Source of the DNA: Globisporangium splendens
Taxonomy: Eukaryota > Oomycota > Peronosporomycetes > Pythiales > Pythiaceae
Assembly (NCBI GenBank): GCA_006386115.1
Contig: VFIW01000095.1
Coordinates: 110,001-158,962, forward strand
Direction of reading: 5' to 3'
Length of the DNA: 48,962 bases
The translations under genes were made by a program, and so were the position numbers. The notes beneath the pieces were generated by a model. That model saw nothing but the letters and a program-made list of their open reading frames with translations, was not told the DNA's origin and did not search any database. Shown here piece by piece: positions 20,407 to 31,728 of this stretch. Within the stretch, counting starts at the first letter, position 1, and each line of letters begins with the position of its first letter.

Positions 20407-22367
20407 TCAAAGTGTTTCTGCGAACACATGCAGTGGAGGTGATCTGTGGCTCGTGTTGCCCCTAGCGATTGTGGCATTGTACATTGCAATGTCGTGTTTG
20501 ACGCGCGTCGTGAGCTGCCAGTTCATGCAGAGGAAGATCCCAATTGGCTTACGAAAGTGACCCCATTGCGCTTTGCCAATGTACGCGAGCACGCTGGTCC
20601 AATTGGGACGCGCGTAATGCACAACCATGCAATGGGGCAGCTCGAGTGATGGAAAAGACTGGTGCGTCGTGTTGGTGCGGGAACTGGAGGTGATATGGAC
20701 GTGAAACTCGACTGCGTGTCCATAAATTGGGTCCATTAGCACATCCTGAAACTCGTTGACGATGCTCAGCACCCACTCGAGCCTCTGTGCGTCTCGCGTC
20801 GACCAGACAAAGTAGACCTTCTTGGGACAAACGTGTCGCTCCTGACGACTGGTGAGTAGGACTGGATGAGGACGCTGTTGCAGTTGCTCTTGACGCCACG
20901 TGAAGAGGATGTGGCGTACAACCGACAAAAAGGGTGTGACGCCGATACCTGCTGCAATGAGCCCGACGACTTCGTACCGGTCAAAGTGCTGCGTGGGTGT
21001 CGCCATGGGGCCGTTGACGCGGACGGCGAGCTGTTGGTGTCGCTGGAGCACATCTGAAAGCGCACACGTCCAGTCTCCGACTTTGTGGATGCGCAGCTCC
21101 AGGTGTTCGTCATGCGGGGCAGAGCAGATGCTGAACGGATGCCACTCGGCACGGGAAAGCTCGAGTACCTGCACGAAAACAAACTGCCACAGAGCCAGCA
21201 TCATTCGTCAGCGACAATGAAAGACACGCAGCTTTCATTTTCTCAATGTCGTCGGTCTACCATTCCGGGCTTTAGTCGTTCCTGGAAGCGTGGCGGCTTG
21301 GTCAGTGTCAGGATCATCGTGTCGCGCTGGTGCTCATAGCGGATGATGTGCGTATCGGTGTACGCAAGTTTGCATCGCTGTCGACATTCCCAGAAGTAGA
21401 GAAGCAATGGCGCCATCAGCCAATATGGCGCTTGAATCTCGCTCATCCAGTGCGCTGCGCCATGAATCTGTTGTAAAAGCGAGCACGTGAGTCAAGCCCT
21501 GAGAAGTCTACAAGCACACAGATCATGCATGATACGTGCCAGTAGCAGTGCAATCAATGGCACAAACGCCGTGTGCATGAGGACAAACATCATGTACGAT
21601 CGACTTCTCACACACGGGAGGCAGAATGGGATCGCCGCGAGCACACAGAGAAGCATGAACACACCCGTCCAAATCGGAAGCTTTCCGAGCAGCTCCAGCA
21701 CGGGCGAGTCACGCAGAAACTGATGATGATGGTACGCCGACTGACTCCAGTCGCTCTCGGAACATGTTCGCAGCGCGATAAGCATCCAGATCCATGCAAT
21801 TGAATGCACTAGCGATGCAATGAGCACCACGCTCCCTGCGAGTTTATGGAACGCAATGTGGTTATCGACTACGGGGTGCATGACTGCAAACACACTTGGT
21901 GTCGTCTTTCCAAGAAGAGACTGGAGTTTGCGGATCCCGTGGAAACACACACTCAAAAGTACAAGCGCAGTGTTGATGAGGATAGCTTCGGAGCTGCCCT
22001 TGGCGATCCCCGGCCAGAACCACACGACCGAGTCCTTTGGATGCCGCAGAAAGCGCCAGACGATGCCAGCGCCATTGAGCAATGCGTAGACCACTAGCCA
22101 CGAGAACTTGGCGCGGATCCGTAGCCACAGCGTCCTCAGCTTGGTGTGAAATGGGTACGCAAAAGCGTTACTTTCGGGTGTCCGAGACGTCGAAGGACAC
22201 GCACACCAGTTGGTATCATCAATGCCCACTTGGTCTTCAGGCGGATTGCCTTTGTCATCTTTCGCAGACGGAATCGCTGCAATGGAGAGGAGGTCTGGCG
22301 CATCGACTGCTACCAGGAAATCGTCGTTCTTGGCGACGTCGCCGTTCGACGAGATGTCCAGTGTCAT
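20407..22367 (-). CDS. NADPH oxidase / ferric-reductase-like flavocytochrome
   Basis: Exons 22367-21540, 21467-21261 and 21183-20407 give 603 residues. The start is ATG 22367; the frame upstream begins only with TTG. The N half has about six membrane segments with haem ligands in HPVVDNHIAFHK and ASLVHSIAW, and a further His in IHGAAHW after the first intron. The FAD motif is EWHPFSICSAP and the NADPH pyrophosphate loop is GLIAAGIGVTPFLS. It moves electrons from cytosolic NADPH across a membrane to oxygen, making superoxide; a metalloreductase role is the alternative. No EF hands are present. Oddities: intron 1 appears to be GC-AG; the C-terminal cysteine motif reads FLCMN instead of the usual CG(P) form; and the protein ends FAETL rather than the aromatic end typical of NOX. 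Intron 2 (21260-21184) was placed so that FVFVQVLELSRAEWHPF keeps the family spacing. Confidence 0.85.
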
Positions 22368-22695
22368 GCGTACGACGTACGCCGTGAAAAGGCAAGTGAA
22401 CAGCCTGATGAAAGTCTCCAAACCTGCTGAGGCTCATTGTGCAATCGCCATTGCGTACACATGCTCATCCATCCATCAATCAATCGCGTATCTGAAAAAC
22501 AAAACTCTTCATTTGTCTTACTTTCTCCATCAATTTCAACTTCTGATGGGGGATTGCGTGTCTACATTTCTACATTTCCTTTTCATAAACACTCAAGCTC
22601 AGCATATCTCTCTACTACCTACCTGCTTATTAACCCTTTTCTTTTTGAAATCCGCCAAAATGCCTGCATCACCCTTCTTGAGCCGAAAGCCCGCT
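22368..22695. other. Intergenic gap between myotubularin and NADPH oxidase genes
   Basis: About 330 nt of T/C-rich sequence containing the 3' flank of the myotubularin gene and the promoter of the oxidase gene (both minus strand). No further feature was recognised. Confidence 0.4.
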
Positions 22696-25600
22696 TCACA
22701 ATACCCGGGCTTGACTCATGAGTCTCGACAGCTGCTCCTGGAACGCCGCCTCGATCTTCTCGATGTTCTCCTGTCGCTCTCGCTTCAGTTTCTCGATCTG
22801 CGTGTGGATGCTCTCGGGCTGTGGATCGGACTTCGTTCGTCCGCTTCGTTCTTTCAGGAGCTGGTTCAGGGACAGATGGACCACGTGGGTATCCTGTGGA
22901 CGCAAAATCGTCGCTTCTTTCGCTGACAATCGCTCGCCGTTGGGGATGGAAGCGTCATCCAACGTGAACATTGGATCAATCACGTCATCCTCGTCCTCTT
23001 CATCATCAGCATCATCTAGAGACTCGAGCTGCTTGTCCCCAGGTTGACGTTGAGGGACCTTCGGTTTGCTCGCTTCCTCGTCTCGAGCTTTCGTGTTGTT
23101 TACGCGCGCCTGCAGCGTCTCAAAGCGCAGCAGCAAGTCGCGATGCAGGGTCTCGATCTCGATGCTCGCATCACGGCCAAAGTTCGTCGTCGGATCCCAT
23201 CGCAGATAGTACCGCGTCCAGAAATGCAGCGCCTTCATGGAGCAGCACGGGATGATCACGTCTTCAAACGAGCCCATCTTGCCGATGCGACTCTGCTCGT
23301 CGCTTTCCGACGCCAAGTCGAGCTCGGACACATTGCTCCACATCGCCTCGGATGTTCCGGATCGTCGTCGACCACCCACTGGTGTGAACAGTGCTGACAA
23401 CGATAGCCGAGCCGGCGGTGTCGCCGAGATCATCGGCGAGGCTGGAGGCATGACAACGTCTCTCACGGGAGCCGACCGTGGTGGAGCCGATGTTACGCGT
23501 ACAAGCTGTGGCATCGTTGTCGCTGTATCAGTATCGAAATTGGACAACGCCGATGCCTCAACCTGTTGTGGGAAGGAAAACCCAGCGTCCAAATCACGGA
23601 CGATCTTATGGAAAACCGACGAGCGACTGTCGCTCGTCAAAGCATCTGCCTGAACCTCACAATCGCCGTCTTCGCTGTCAAAATCACGCGGCTGCTTTTG
23701 TGTAGAACCATTGCGCGCCTTATTGGTGTCCAACTCGACCTGCATGTCGTTGATGAATTCATCCAAGTCGTTTTCATTTACACGCTGAATCTCCGAATTA
23801 TCTGTTTCGTACCCATCACACGACGACGATAGTGACGAGTCATCAGTGTGCACAACAGACTCGCCACCAGTGTATCGCCGGTTTGCTCGTTCTTGTTGCT
23901 GCAGCTCCAGTACCGACCTCTCCTCGTTCGGGTCGTTGTTGTTGCCTTGCAAATCGCTCGTTGCCTTGCTGTGCTTCCTCACGGGGATCTCAAAGACTTG
24001 GCGTGTCGCTGTCACGCTGAACTTCCACTTCTTCCGTGGCGCCTCGTGCGGATGATAGAACGGATTCACGATCACAGCGCGGTCAATGGTGCTCAAGTAC
24101 GTCCACAAGGACACTGTCGGGTAGTTGGACTCTTCTTCGACACGTGCACGCTGCGAGTTGTACAGGAACGTGCCAAAGCGGCACGAGTACAGGTGATCGA
24201 GGATGAGGATCAGGTACCGCTCGTTGAACTGGAACGAGCTCGGGAACTGCGTCATCATTTGCCAGACGCAATCGATCCACTGCAGAAACACTGGCGAGAT
24301 CTCCGAGGACGCGTTACTGAGACCATGACCGGTTCGATCTCGAAATTTGTGACCAAAGCTGCACCACTCCTTCTCAATCAGCACCTGAAAGCCCTGGACC
24401 GTGCGGTAGTATGGATCCACCATCAACTGCGCTAGACTCGTAAGCTGCGCTGTGCGGTCCCAGCCATCACTGCAGTGGATCAGGACACTGGACTTCTCTT
24501 CCTTGATCAAACGAACGATCTCAACGGCCGACTCCAGAATGCGCGAGATGTGCTCGAGCCAGTGCGTGGAACTGAGGAGATCGAGCCACTTGTCGTTGCT
24601 CTGCTTGCCGACACACAGATCGAGCAGCTTGTTGTAGCTCTTGCGCATCGCGTGGATGTTCTCGATGCCCATAAACAGCAGCTTGCATTCCGTGAGCACC
24701 GACGACGACTCCATGGCCTCAAGCAACTGCATTCGGTCGCTCACGGAATCATCTTCGTCTCCGTAGGCACTGCTGCCACGGGCACTCGTTGGTGCGCCAA
24801 TCGAATTCATATTGAGCTCAAACTCACCCACTCCATTCACGGGAGAACTGACGGCTGAGGTCTCAGCGGCGGCAGCAGCGGATGCGACCATGTCGGCGTA
24901 CTTTAAAGATGCGGTCGCATGGCGCGTCTCGTAATGATCCGTGAGCTCGTAGCCGGCGCGTCCGAGTGTCTTCTGCGCTGCTGCGTTCTTCCACGGCCGC
25001 GCATCGATGATCACCAACTTGCTGGACGACGGATTCGCGGCCGCAATCGCCTGGATCAGGAACACGTCCTTGTCGCACTGCTTCTGGCTCAAGCCAACCA
25101 GCGGCTGGCTGCTTCGGCAAATCACGGCACCAGTGTTGATATCGCGCCAAGAAAGAACAGGAATGCGGCTTTTCGATCGGAACTTGGCCGCGACGGCCAG
25201 CACGTTATCAGACACGGTCGCGGGCACGGCATACAGGGATGGATACGTAGGACACACGGTGTACTTGAGGTTACTCTGGCTAATGCGCCATCGGCTGGAC
25301 GACGACACACCCAGACGCTGAAACTCAGCGACTGGGTTGTACACTTTCCATCCGTCCGGCGCGCCGTCGAACGATTCCATCGACAGCTTTGCAAACTCGG
25401 GCTGTGGACCCGAAGGCTCGCCGAACGCGTGCTGGCGGATCAGGGAGTACGTGCGGTCGAAATTGCTGAACGTCTGCTTGGAGACCAGGCCGCTGAAGAA
25501 AAACTGCACGTGGCGGAAGTCCTTGCACACGATGTCGATCATACCGCTGTCGGTCTCGGCCATTTCCTTCTTCTTGAGTCGCTCGACAGACACGATGTTG

Positions 25601-26880
25601 ATCGCCTGGTACGCGTGCACGGCCTCCGTGTGGAAGTCGCTCGCGTACGGCAACTCGTCCTCTTTGACGTGGCTCTTGGTGTTCACGCTCAGATCTGCCG
25701 AGCCCCGAGTATCTATGTCAACTGGTGATGGTGGCGAGGACCCGCCAATGAACGGACTGAACACGATGCGGTAGTTGGTCAGGTACAAAATGCCCATGTG
25801 GTCGACGCGCTCCATGAAGCGGATCCGCACGTTCTCACTGCAGATCATGCCGATCTCGCCTGGTAGCGTCTGCATGCGGTAGTCCTGGTTCATGGAGCCA
25901 CCGTCACTGTCGAGCTCTCGGTCGTCATACAGGTGGTCGGTGCTGCCAAACTGCATCGATGAGCGACGCGGACCTGAAATTGAGCGCCGATTGGTCATCT
26001 CCCCCTCGTACGTGTGGCTTCGATGCACGGGCTGCTGGAAGAACATGCCGCTCGCGACCGCGACAGAGTCTGTCATGGCGCGCTGGTGCTGGTGCGGCGG
26101 TCGCTGCTGCATCATCGTAGTGGGGACGCTGCCTCGGCGACCAAGAGCAGCACCCGCAGGAGGTGTCTGCGGGAACAAAAGGTACTCCTCCTCGCTTCTG
26201 CGCAGCATTTGCTGCTGCTGCATCTTCTCCTCCATCATTTTCGCATGCGCTTTCTTGGCGGCGACGCAGCACTTCTCACACACGCGCACGGGAGTGAAGA
26301 ACCCAGCGGACACGAGCGGGATCCGCGCCGATGAGCAGGCATCACAAAACACATTGCCGCATCTTCGGCAGTGGTGGCGCCGCAGCACGAGTGAGAACGA
26401 CGCGTGGCAGCCATAGCACTTCTCCGCGAGACTATCGGGCACCCACGGCACGCTCTTCTTGCGCTGGTGCTGCGGACGCTGGCTGCTGTTGTAGTGGTGC
26501 GGGTGCGCGTACTGCGTCGGGTGATTGCTGCTATGCGGCGACTGGGACGTTAAAAACGCGTCAACCGCCGACAGTCTCGACGGCGCATCCGACAACGGCG
26601 ATGCGGCAGTCTGGATCGGCGGCGGCGGGACTCCTCTGGATGCTGTTGGTGCTGACGATGGCGCCACAGTATCTCGGCTGCGGTTGCTCGTATAGTGGTG
26701 CGATGGTGCATCGCTCACGACTTCCAGCGGAGACGTCGAGAACAGCGAGCGCGCATCGTCGAGCGTGCTGGTGTTGACGCTGTGGTGATGGTGGTGGCCA
26801 CTACTGTGGGGAATCGCGCGCGGCTTCGAGACCATCGTCGTAAAGTCGATGGTCGTCTGGATCTGCGCGCGGCGGTCCAT
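22696..26880 (-). CDS. Myotubularin-family phosphoinositide 3-phosphatase with FYVE and GRAM domains
   Basis: A single exon of 1394 residues from ATG 26880 to TGA 22696. The frame extends upstream to a TTG, and a TTACAG acceptor-like site lies before the ATG, so a 5' UTR intron is possible. Order: disordered Ser/His-rich start; FYVE zinc finger at about 145-215 with RRHHCRRCG and the closing RVCEKC; GRAM/PH domain at about 320-460; myotubularin phosphatase domain with the catalytic loop HCSDGWDRT (Cys about 802), which is the active form of the CX5R motif; a disordered acidic region; and a short C-terminal coiled coil. It should remove the 3-phosphate from PI3P and PI(3,5)P2 on endosomes, with FYVE giving PI3P targeting. 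Animal relatives such as MTMR3/4 carry FYVE at the C terminus; here it is N-terminal. Confidence 0.92.
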   Translation of the reverse strand: MDRRAQIQTTIDFTTMVSKPRAIPHSSGHHHHHSVNTSTLDDARSLFSTSPLEVVSDAPSHHYTSNRSRDTVAPSSAPTASRGVPPPPIQTAASPLSDAPSRLSAVDAFLTSQSPHSSNHPTQYAHPHHYNSSQRPQHQRKKSVPWVPDSLAEKCYGCHASFSLVLRRHHCRRCGNVFCDACSSARIPLVSAGFFTPVRVCEKCCVAAKKAHAKMMEEKMQQQQMLRRSEEEYLLFPQTPPAGAALGRRGSVPTTMMQQRPPHQHQRAMTDSVAVASGMFFQQPVHRSHTYEGEMTNRRSISGPRRSSMQFGSTDHLYDDRELDSDGGSMNQDYRMQTLPGEIGMICSENVRIRFMERVDHMGILYLTNYRIVFSPFIGGSSPPSPVDIDTRGSADLSVNTKSHVKEDELPYASDFHTEAVHAYQAINIVSVERLKKKEMAETDSGMIDIVCKDFRHVQFFFSGLVSKQTFSNFDRTYSLIRQHAFGEPSGPQPEFAKLSMESFDGAPDGWKVYNPVAEFQRLGVSSSSRWRISQSNLKYTVCPTYPSLYAVPATVSDNVLAVAAKFRSKSRIPVLSWRDINTGAVICRSSQPLVGLSQKQCDKDVFLIQAIAAANPSSSKLVIIDARPWKNAAAQKTLGRAGYELTDHYETRHATASLKYADMVASAAAAAETSAVSSPVNGVGEFELNMNSIGAPTSARGSSAYGDEDDSVSDRMQLLEAMESSSVLTECKLLFMGIENIHAMRKSYNKLLDLCVGKQSNDKWLDLLSSTHWLEHISRILESAVEIVRLIKEEKSSVLIHCSDGWDRTAQLTSLAQLMVDPYYRTVQGFQVLIEKEWCSFGHKFRDRTGHGLSNASSEISPVFLQWIDCVWQMMTQFPSSFQFNERYLILILDHLYSCRFGTFLYNSQRARVEEESNYPTVSLWTYLSTIDRAVIVNPFYHPHEAPRKKWKFSVTATRQVFEIPVRKHSKATSDLQGNNNDPNEERSVLELQQQERANRRYTGGESVVHTDDSSLSSSCDGYETDNSEIQRVNENDLDEFINDMQVELDTNKARNGSTQKQPRDFDSEDGDCEVQADALTSDSRSSVFHKIVRDLDAGFSFPQQVEASALSNFDTDTATTMPQLVRVTSAPPRSAPVRDVVMPPASPMISATPPARLSLSALFTPVGGRRRSGTSEAMWSNVSELDLASESDEQSRIGKMGSFEDVIIPCCSMKALHFWTRYYLRWDPTTNFGRDASIEIETLHRDLLLRFETLQARVNNTKARDEEASKPKVPQRQPGDKQLESLDDADDEEDEDDVIDPMFTLDDASIPNGERLSAKEATILRPQDTHVVHLSLNQLLKERSGRTKSDPQPESIHTQIEKLKRERQENIEKIEAAFQEQLSRLMSQARVL

Positions 26881-27869
26881 CTTGCTCTCTCTGTATCGCT
26901 CGCGCGCGTCGCTCACCTGTAAGGACTGGGATGGTTGGTTGGATTCCCGTGCGAGTCGGACGCTTGACGTGACGTTCGGAAAAGCGTAACCCTCTGCAAA
27001 ACAGGACTCGGCGGCGGGCGCGTCAGCCAATCGGACGCAGCGGCCAGTGAGTCAGTCGCCGGGTACAAGCGCGTCTCCCAGTGTATAGCGATAGTGGCTG
27101 CTGCTCCCGTGATGCGATGTGCTGCGCGTCGTTCGCTCTTCTCTCGTCTTCTTCCGCGTTTCCTTCCTGTTGTCAAGTCAATTGTGCGTGTGACTGACTG
27201 GGTACAAGGGTGGGGTTACACATCGCTGCGGGTTACGCAAGGTCATACCGTCAGGACGCGCTGACTTGATACAAATATACCCATTGAGCTTCGATATTTT
27301 TGTTCTTTTTGGACCAGATTTTACTTGGCGTTCTTCTGAATCATTTTTTCAAAGAAAGATTGCGGATGGCATCTCCACAATGCTTACTCAATAGCTTCGC
27401 TATGAGTGGATGGGAATCGATGCACGCGTGCATGTACGCGTGTTGGTTCATCAGTTTACGCTGAAAGCTTTCCTTCGATGAGGCAGATGATTGAGGCTTG
27501 CTGATGTTGAGACCCTCAGTCACTATCATCATTTTTTGAAGGGTTGCGATTATCTCAATTTGGACTCTCTAATTTAATTCAACAATGTGCGTGTGCTCAA
27601 AACTGGTATTGGACGCCCTGATCGATTTTGAAGGGGTTGTCCTTCCTTCCTTTGTTAGGTTCGAGAAGCGACGGATCGGCGATATGCCCGTTTGAATGCC
27701 GCATGCATCCGCTGCGAGACACCTTCGTTAGAAGCTGCTTGGTGGCGTCCTCATCCTCTTCATTTGCGCATCTACCGCCTGAAGTGCACACGCGACCGCC
27801 CATCCACTGCATCCGCCCAAGCGCACACCCTTCCCCATCAGAAGACCATCACAAGGCGACCGACACACA
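26881..27869. other. Divergent intergenic region (myotubularin / TPS)
   Basis: About 990 nt. Short frames such as 27341-27532 (minus) and 27628-27873 (plus) have no recognisable content and the latter is overlapped by the TPS 5' region. I see no RNA gene or repeat. Confidence 0.45.
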
Positions 27870-30800
27870 ATGACACACGGCTCCACGGACTCCGCCTCCA
27901 CGACGTCGTCGGAGCTCGAGCGTCAGGGCAGTGTATCCATCGCGAACATCACGCCAGCGGTGCTGGACGTCGACAACGCGAATGATCTGTCGGAGAATTC
28001 CAGTCGAGATGTGATTGTCGCGGCTTTCACTGGCGCTGAAGAAGCGCAAGACGACGAAGACGTGAGCGAACTTGACCCCAGCTCATGCGACGAGGCGAGT
28101 GACGCCGAAGCCGATTCCGACGACCAGAATACGCCGACGCCGCCGCGCTCGCAGACCATGTACCGCGCCAACTCGCCACGCACGGGCACGACGCGGACGG
28201 GCTTCACGTATGAAGACGAAGACGTGACAGAGATGAATGCGCGCGAACAAGAGCTCCTGGTCGGTATCCAAGAGCTCCAACGGCAGTTGTCCATGGTCCA
28301 GATCCAGACGGAGAAGCCGCAAGAAGAGATTGTGCCACCTGCGACGGACTCGCGCCGTCGATTGATCATGGTATCGAATCGGCTTCCAATCTCGTTCCAG
28401 AAGAACGAAACCACGGGCGAATGGAGCTTTAAGATGAGCTCGGGGGGTCTTGTTACGGCGCTCAACGGCATTCGCGACGAAGTGCCGTTCATCTGGATCG
28501 GATGGCTGGGCGAAGAAATTGCGCAAGAAGACCAGAACAAGGTGCGCGAGAAGCTCGCGAAAGAGTTCAACTGTGTGCCCGTGTTCCTCTCCAAGGAGAT
28601 CGCCGAGCGCTATTACAACGATTTCAGCAATGATATCTTGTGGCCGACGTTCCACTACGTGCCGCTCCCGCTGTTCAAAGCCGGGAGCGAAAAGAAATTT
28701 GACTTTCGCTTGTGGGATGCGTACAAACTCGCAAACAAGCGCTTTGCGCAAGCAGTGAACCAGGTGTACCGCGACGGCGATTACGTGTGGATCCACGATT
28801 ATCACCTGATGAACCTGCCCGCGTTGTTGCGCAAGCGCCACCCGCACTGCAAGATCGGCTGGTTCCTGCACACGCCGTTCCCATCGTCGGAAATGTACCG
28901 TACGTTGCCTGTGGGAAAGCAGATCCTTGAAGGATTGCTCGGAGCGGATCTGCTCGGCTTCCACACGTACGACTATGCGCGTCACTTTCTGTCGGCATGC
29001 TCGCGGATACCAGGAGCTACGACATCACCAAAGGGCATTGAGTGGGAAGATCATTTCTCGTCGGTCGGTGTGTTCCCCATTGGCATTGACCCCGAACACT
29101 TTGAAGGCATCTTGGAGAAGCCAGAGACGCAGAGCCGAATCAAAGATCTCTGTGAGAAGTTTGCCGGCTGCAAAATCATCATTGGCGTTGATCGCATGGA
29201 CTACATCAAGGGCATTCCGCACCGAATGCTTGCGATGGAGCGATTCCTGTCCAAGTACCCGGAGCGCCGAGAGAGTGTCGTGCTGATCCAGATTGCGGTG
29301 CCATCTCGTACGGGTGTCGAAGAATATCAGCAATTGGCAGCGAGCGTGAATGAGATGGTGGGGCGCATTAACGGTCGCTTTGGCACACTGCAGCACACTC
29401 CGGTCCACTACATTCACCAGTCTGTGACACCTACGGAACTGGTCGCGCTGTACAATGTTGCTGACGTGTGCTTGGTGACATCGCTTCGAGATGGAATGAA
29501 CTTGGTGAGCTACGAGTACGTCATGTGTCAAAGCAAGCCGTGCGAAGGACGTCGTGAAGGACCCGGCGTACTCATTCTAAGCGAATTCGCCGGCAGCGCA
29601 CAGTCGCTCAGTGGTGCGATTCGCGTGAATCCATGGAACAACACGGATATGGCAAATGCGTTGGAATATGCGCTCACGTTGCCAGCGATTGAGCGCGAAT
29701 ACCGTCAGTCGAACTTGCACCGGTACGTGAAGACCCACACGGCGAGCTTTTGGGGCAAGAGCTTTCTCACGGAACTCGAGTTTGCTGTTTCGCGTCCGTC
29801 GTTGACGAAGAAGCTGGTCAAGTTACCAACGATGGATGTGATCAACGCGTACAACCGCAGCAAGAAACGCATCATCGTGCTCGATTACGAAGGAACGCTG
29901 CTGGACGAATCTCACCAGCGCTCGACCATTGCGCCACCGAAGGCCGTCGTGAAGCGAATTATTGAGAATTTGGCGGCCGACAAGAAGAACACCGTGCTGC
30001 TCGTGAGTGGTCATGACCGAAGCGTGATCGGGAGCTGGCTGAACGATAAGCGCATCGGCATCGTTGCCGAGTCTGGGTACTGCTACCGATTGCCTCATGA
30101 AAACGAGTGGGAGACGATGGCGGAGGATATGGATCCGTCGTGGAAGCGTGTGGTGCGTCCGATCATGCAGTATTTCACGGAGCGAACGCCTGGCAGCCGC
30201 ATCGAAACGAAAGAGAGCTCGTTGACGTGGCATTACGGCGAAACGGACCCGATCTTTGGTCCGATGCAAGCGCGTGACATGCAGATCAATCTCGAAGACG
30301 TGCTGTGCAACTTGCCGCTCGAGGTTCTGCAAGGCACGAACCGCGTGGAGGTTCGCTTGCAGGGCATCACCAAGACTGTGATCATCGAAGAGGTCCTGAA
30401 GCAGCTTTACCACACGCAGTCGCCTGCAAGCACCCCCGGTTCGCGTGCGACATCGCCCCCATCGAGACTGAACAAGCTGCAGCAGGAGGAGCAGCAGCAA
30501 GTGGATTTCGTGTTTTGCGCTGGCAACGGTCTCGAGGACGACGATCTGTTTATGTTTTTCAAAGAGCACCAGGAACTGGCGAAAAAGGCGTCGCAGTCGG
30601 CCGTGCCTCCAGCGCCAGCGAGTGCTGCGTCTACAACGCCAAGTGGGCTTCCTCCGCTCCCACCACCGCCAGCACCTCCACTCGAGTTCGTTGGCTCGTC
30701 AGCGATCATGTCGTCTGCTCTATCCAACAAGGCCAACGTGTTTACGTGCCACATTGGCGCCAACAAGACGGAGGTAAGACAAGCGCACCCTTGCTCTTCT

Positions 30801-31183
30801 CCCCATCTGTCGGTTGGATCATTGTTTATTGTGATTCGTGTGCTTACAAATATTGTTTTTGTTTGTTGCAGGCCATGTACCACTTGGAGCGTCCGTCGGA
30901 TCTTTTGCGCGTGCTAAGAGGTGCGTTCGCTTTCCATGTCGCACCTCCGGAACCCATCGATGTGTCATTGTTGAAGTGTGCTTGACTCGTTTTCTAAATT
31001 TTCCATGATGGTTTTTTTTCCTTCTGCAATGCAGCGATGTCGGCCCACAGTCGCGAAGGATTTGTGGGTCACGAAGACGCGAGTGCGGCGATGGATCCGC
31101 TGGCGGCGCCTGCTGCGATCCCAGCCACTGGCCCTGCCACTGGTCCTGCCACTGGTCCTGCCGCAGGCTCCTCGTCGACATGA
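27870..31183 (+). CDS. Bifunctional-type trehalose-6-phosphate synthase/phosphatase
   Basis: Exons 27870-30773, 30872-30920 and 31035-31183 encode 1033 residues. After a disordered acidic N terminus (1-160), the GT20 synthase domain spans about 162-640: VSNRLPIS, GGLVTALNG, WIHDYHLM, GVDRMDYIKGIPHR, SLRDGMNLVSYEYV and LSEFAGSAQSL are all present, so UDP-glucose and glucose-6-P can be bound and trehalose-6-P made. The phosphatase-like HAD domain (about 668-910) is degenerate: DYEGT at 672-676 in place of DxDGT, SGHD for SGR, AESG for AEHG, and GNGLEDDD for GDDxTDED. It keeps the nucleophile Asp672 and the GITK lysine. A proline-rich insert (PPLPPPPAPPLE) and a short PATG repeat close the protein. 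The phosphatase part may be inactive or regulatory, as in plant class II TPS. Confidence 0.92.
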
Positions 31184-31728
31184 TCGTCATGATGGCACTA
31201 TTGAAGTTTTGTGATTTGTTTACCAAAAGTTGTCGCTTGTCGCAGTGGCAATAAAATGCCATGTACTGAAGTTGATGGAATACTACCCCCTCGTGGGACA
31301 CTATTGTGCCACATCGTCGTAATGTTGACTTGCACGCAATCTTGACTTCGTGTGCTAGGGATAGGGAAGAGGGAGTAATTTCTCCACCCTTCTCCCGACA
31401 TATAGCGTTCTACAGGTCTTTAAAGCATTTCTTACTACTATATCTATTCAAACTAACTCGATGTATATTGTAAGGGTATAGGTTTAAGAAGGCAATGGTG
31501 CTAATTTCGCAGCTGGTGTCTGGTTCAGTTCGCCCCGTGTCTGACAGGTGCCTCGGACCTCTGAAAGTTGCGCTCTCGCTCCTTCGTTCCGATTCCGTCG
31601 GTCAAGCTGGCGCGCTGGACCTGTGCCGATCCGCTTTTGTCATCGCGCTGCCGCTCTCAGGCGCCATTCCGCAATTCTCCTCCGTCAAGCGCCGTCTTCT
31701 TCGTCTGAACCAAGTGATTAATCTGAAG
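31184..31728. other. Intergenic gap upstream of the small secreted protein
   Basis: About 545 nt. A frame in phase with the next gene runs from ATG 31495, but its extra 78 residues have no recognisable content. A copy of a short dispersed repeat (31292-31318) shares GTGGGACAC and the CACTATT element with the copies at 10865 and 32811. Confidence 0.45.

Noticed and set aside
24083..24280. Short minus- and plus-strand frames inside the myotubularin gene
   Set aside because: Out-of-frame shadows of the long exon.
26881..27030. N-terminal extension of the myotubularin protein
   Set aside because: The longer frame starts with TTG and contains no ATG; an acceptor-like site suggests leader sequence.
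27650..27680. GGTTCGAGAAGC as a possible tRNA T-arm
   Set aside because: The arm does not pair correctly and no acceptor or anticodon stem is found around it; no tRNA is called in the window.
31495..31728. Upstream extension of the small secreted protein
   Set aside because: It would place the signal sequence in the middle of the protein and shows no conserved-looking content; kept only as an alternative.
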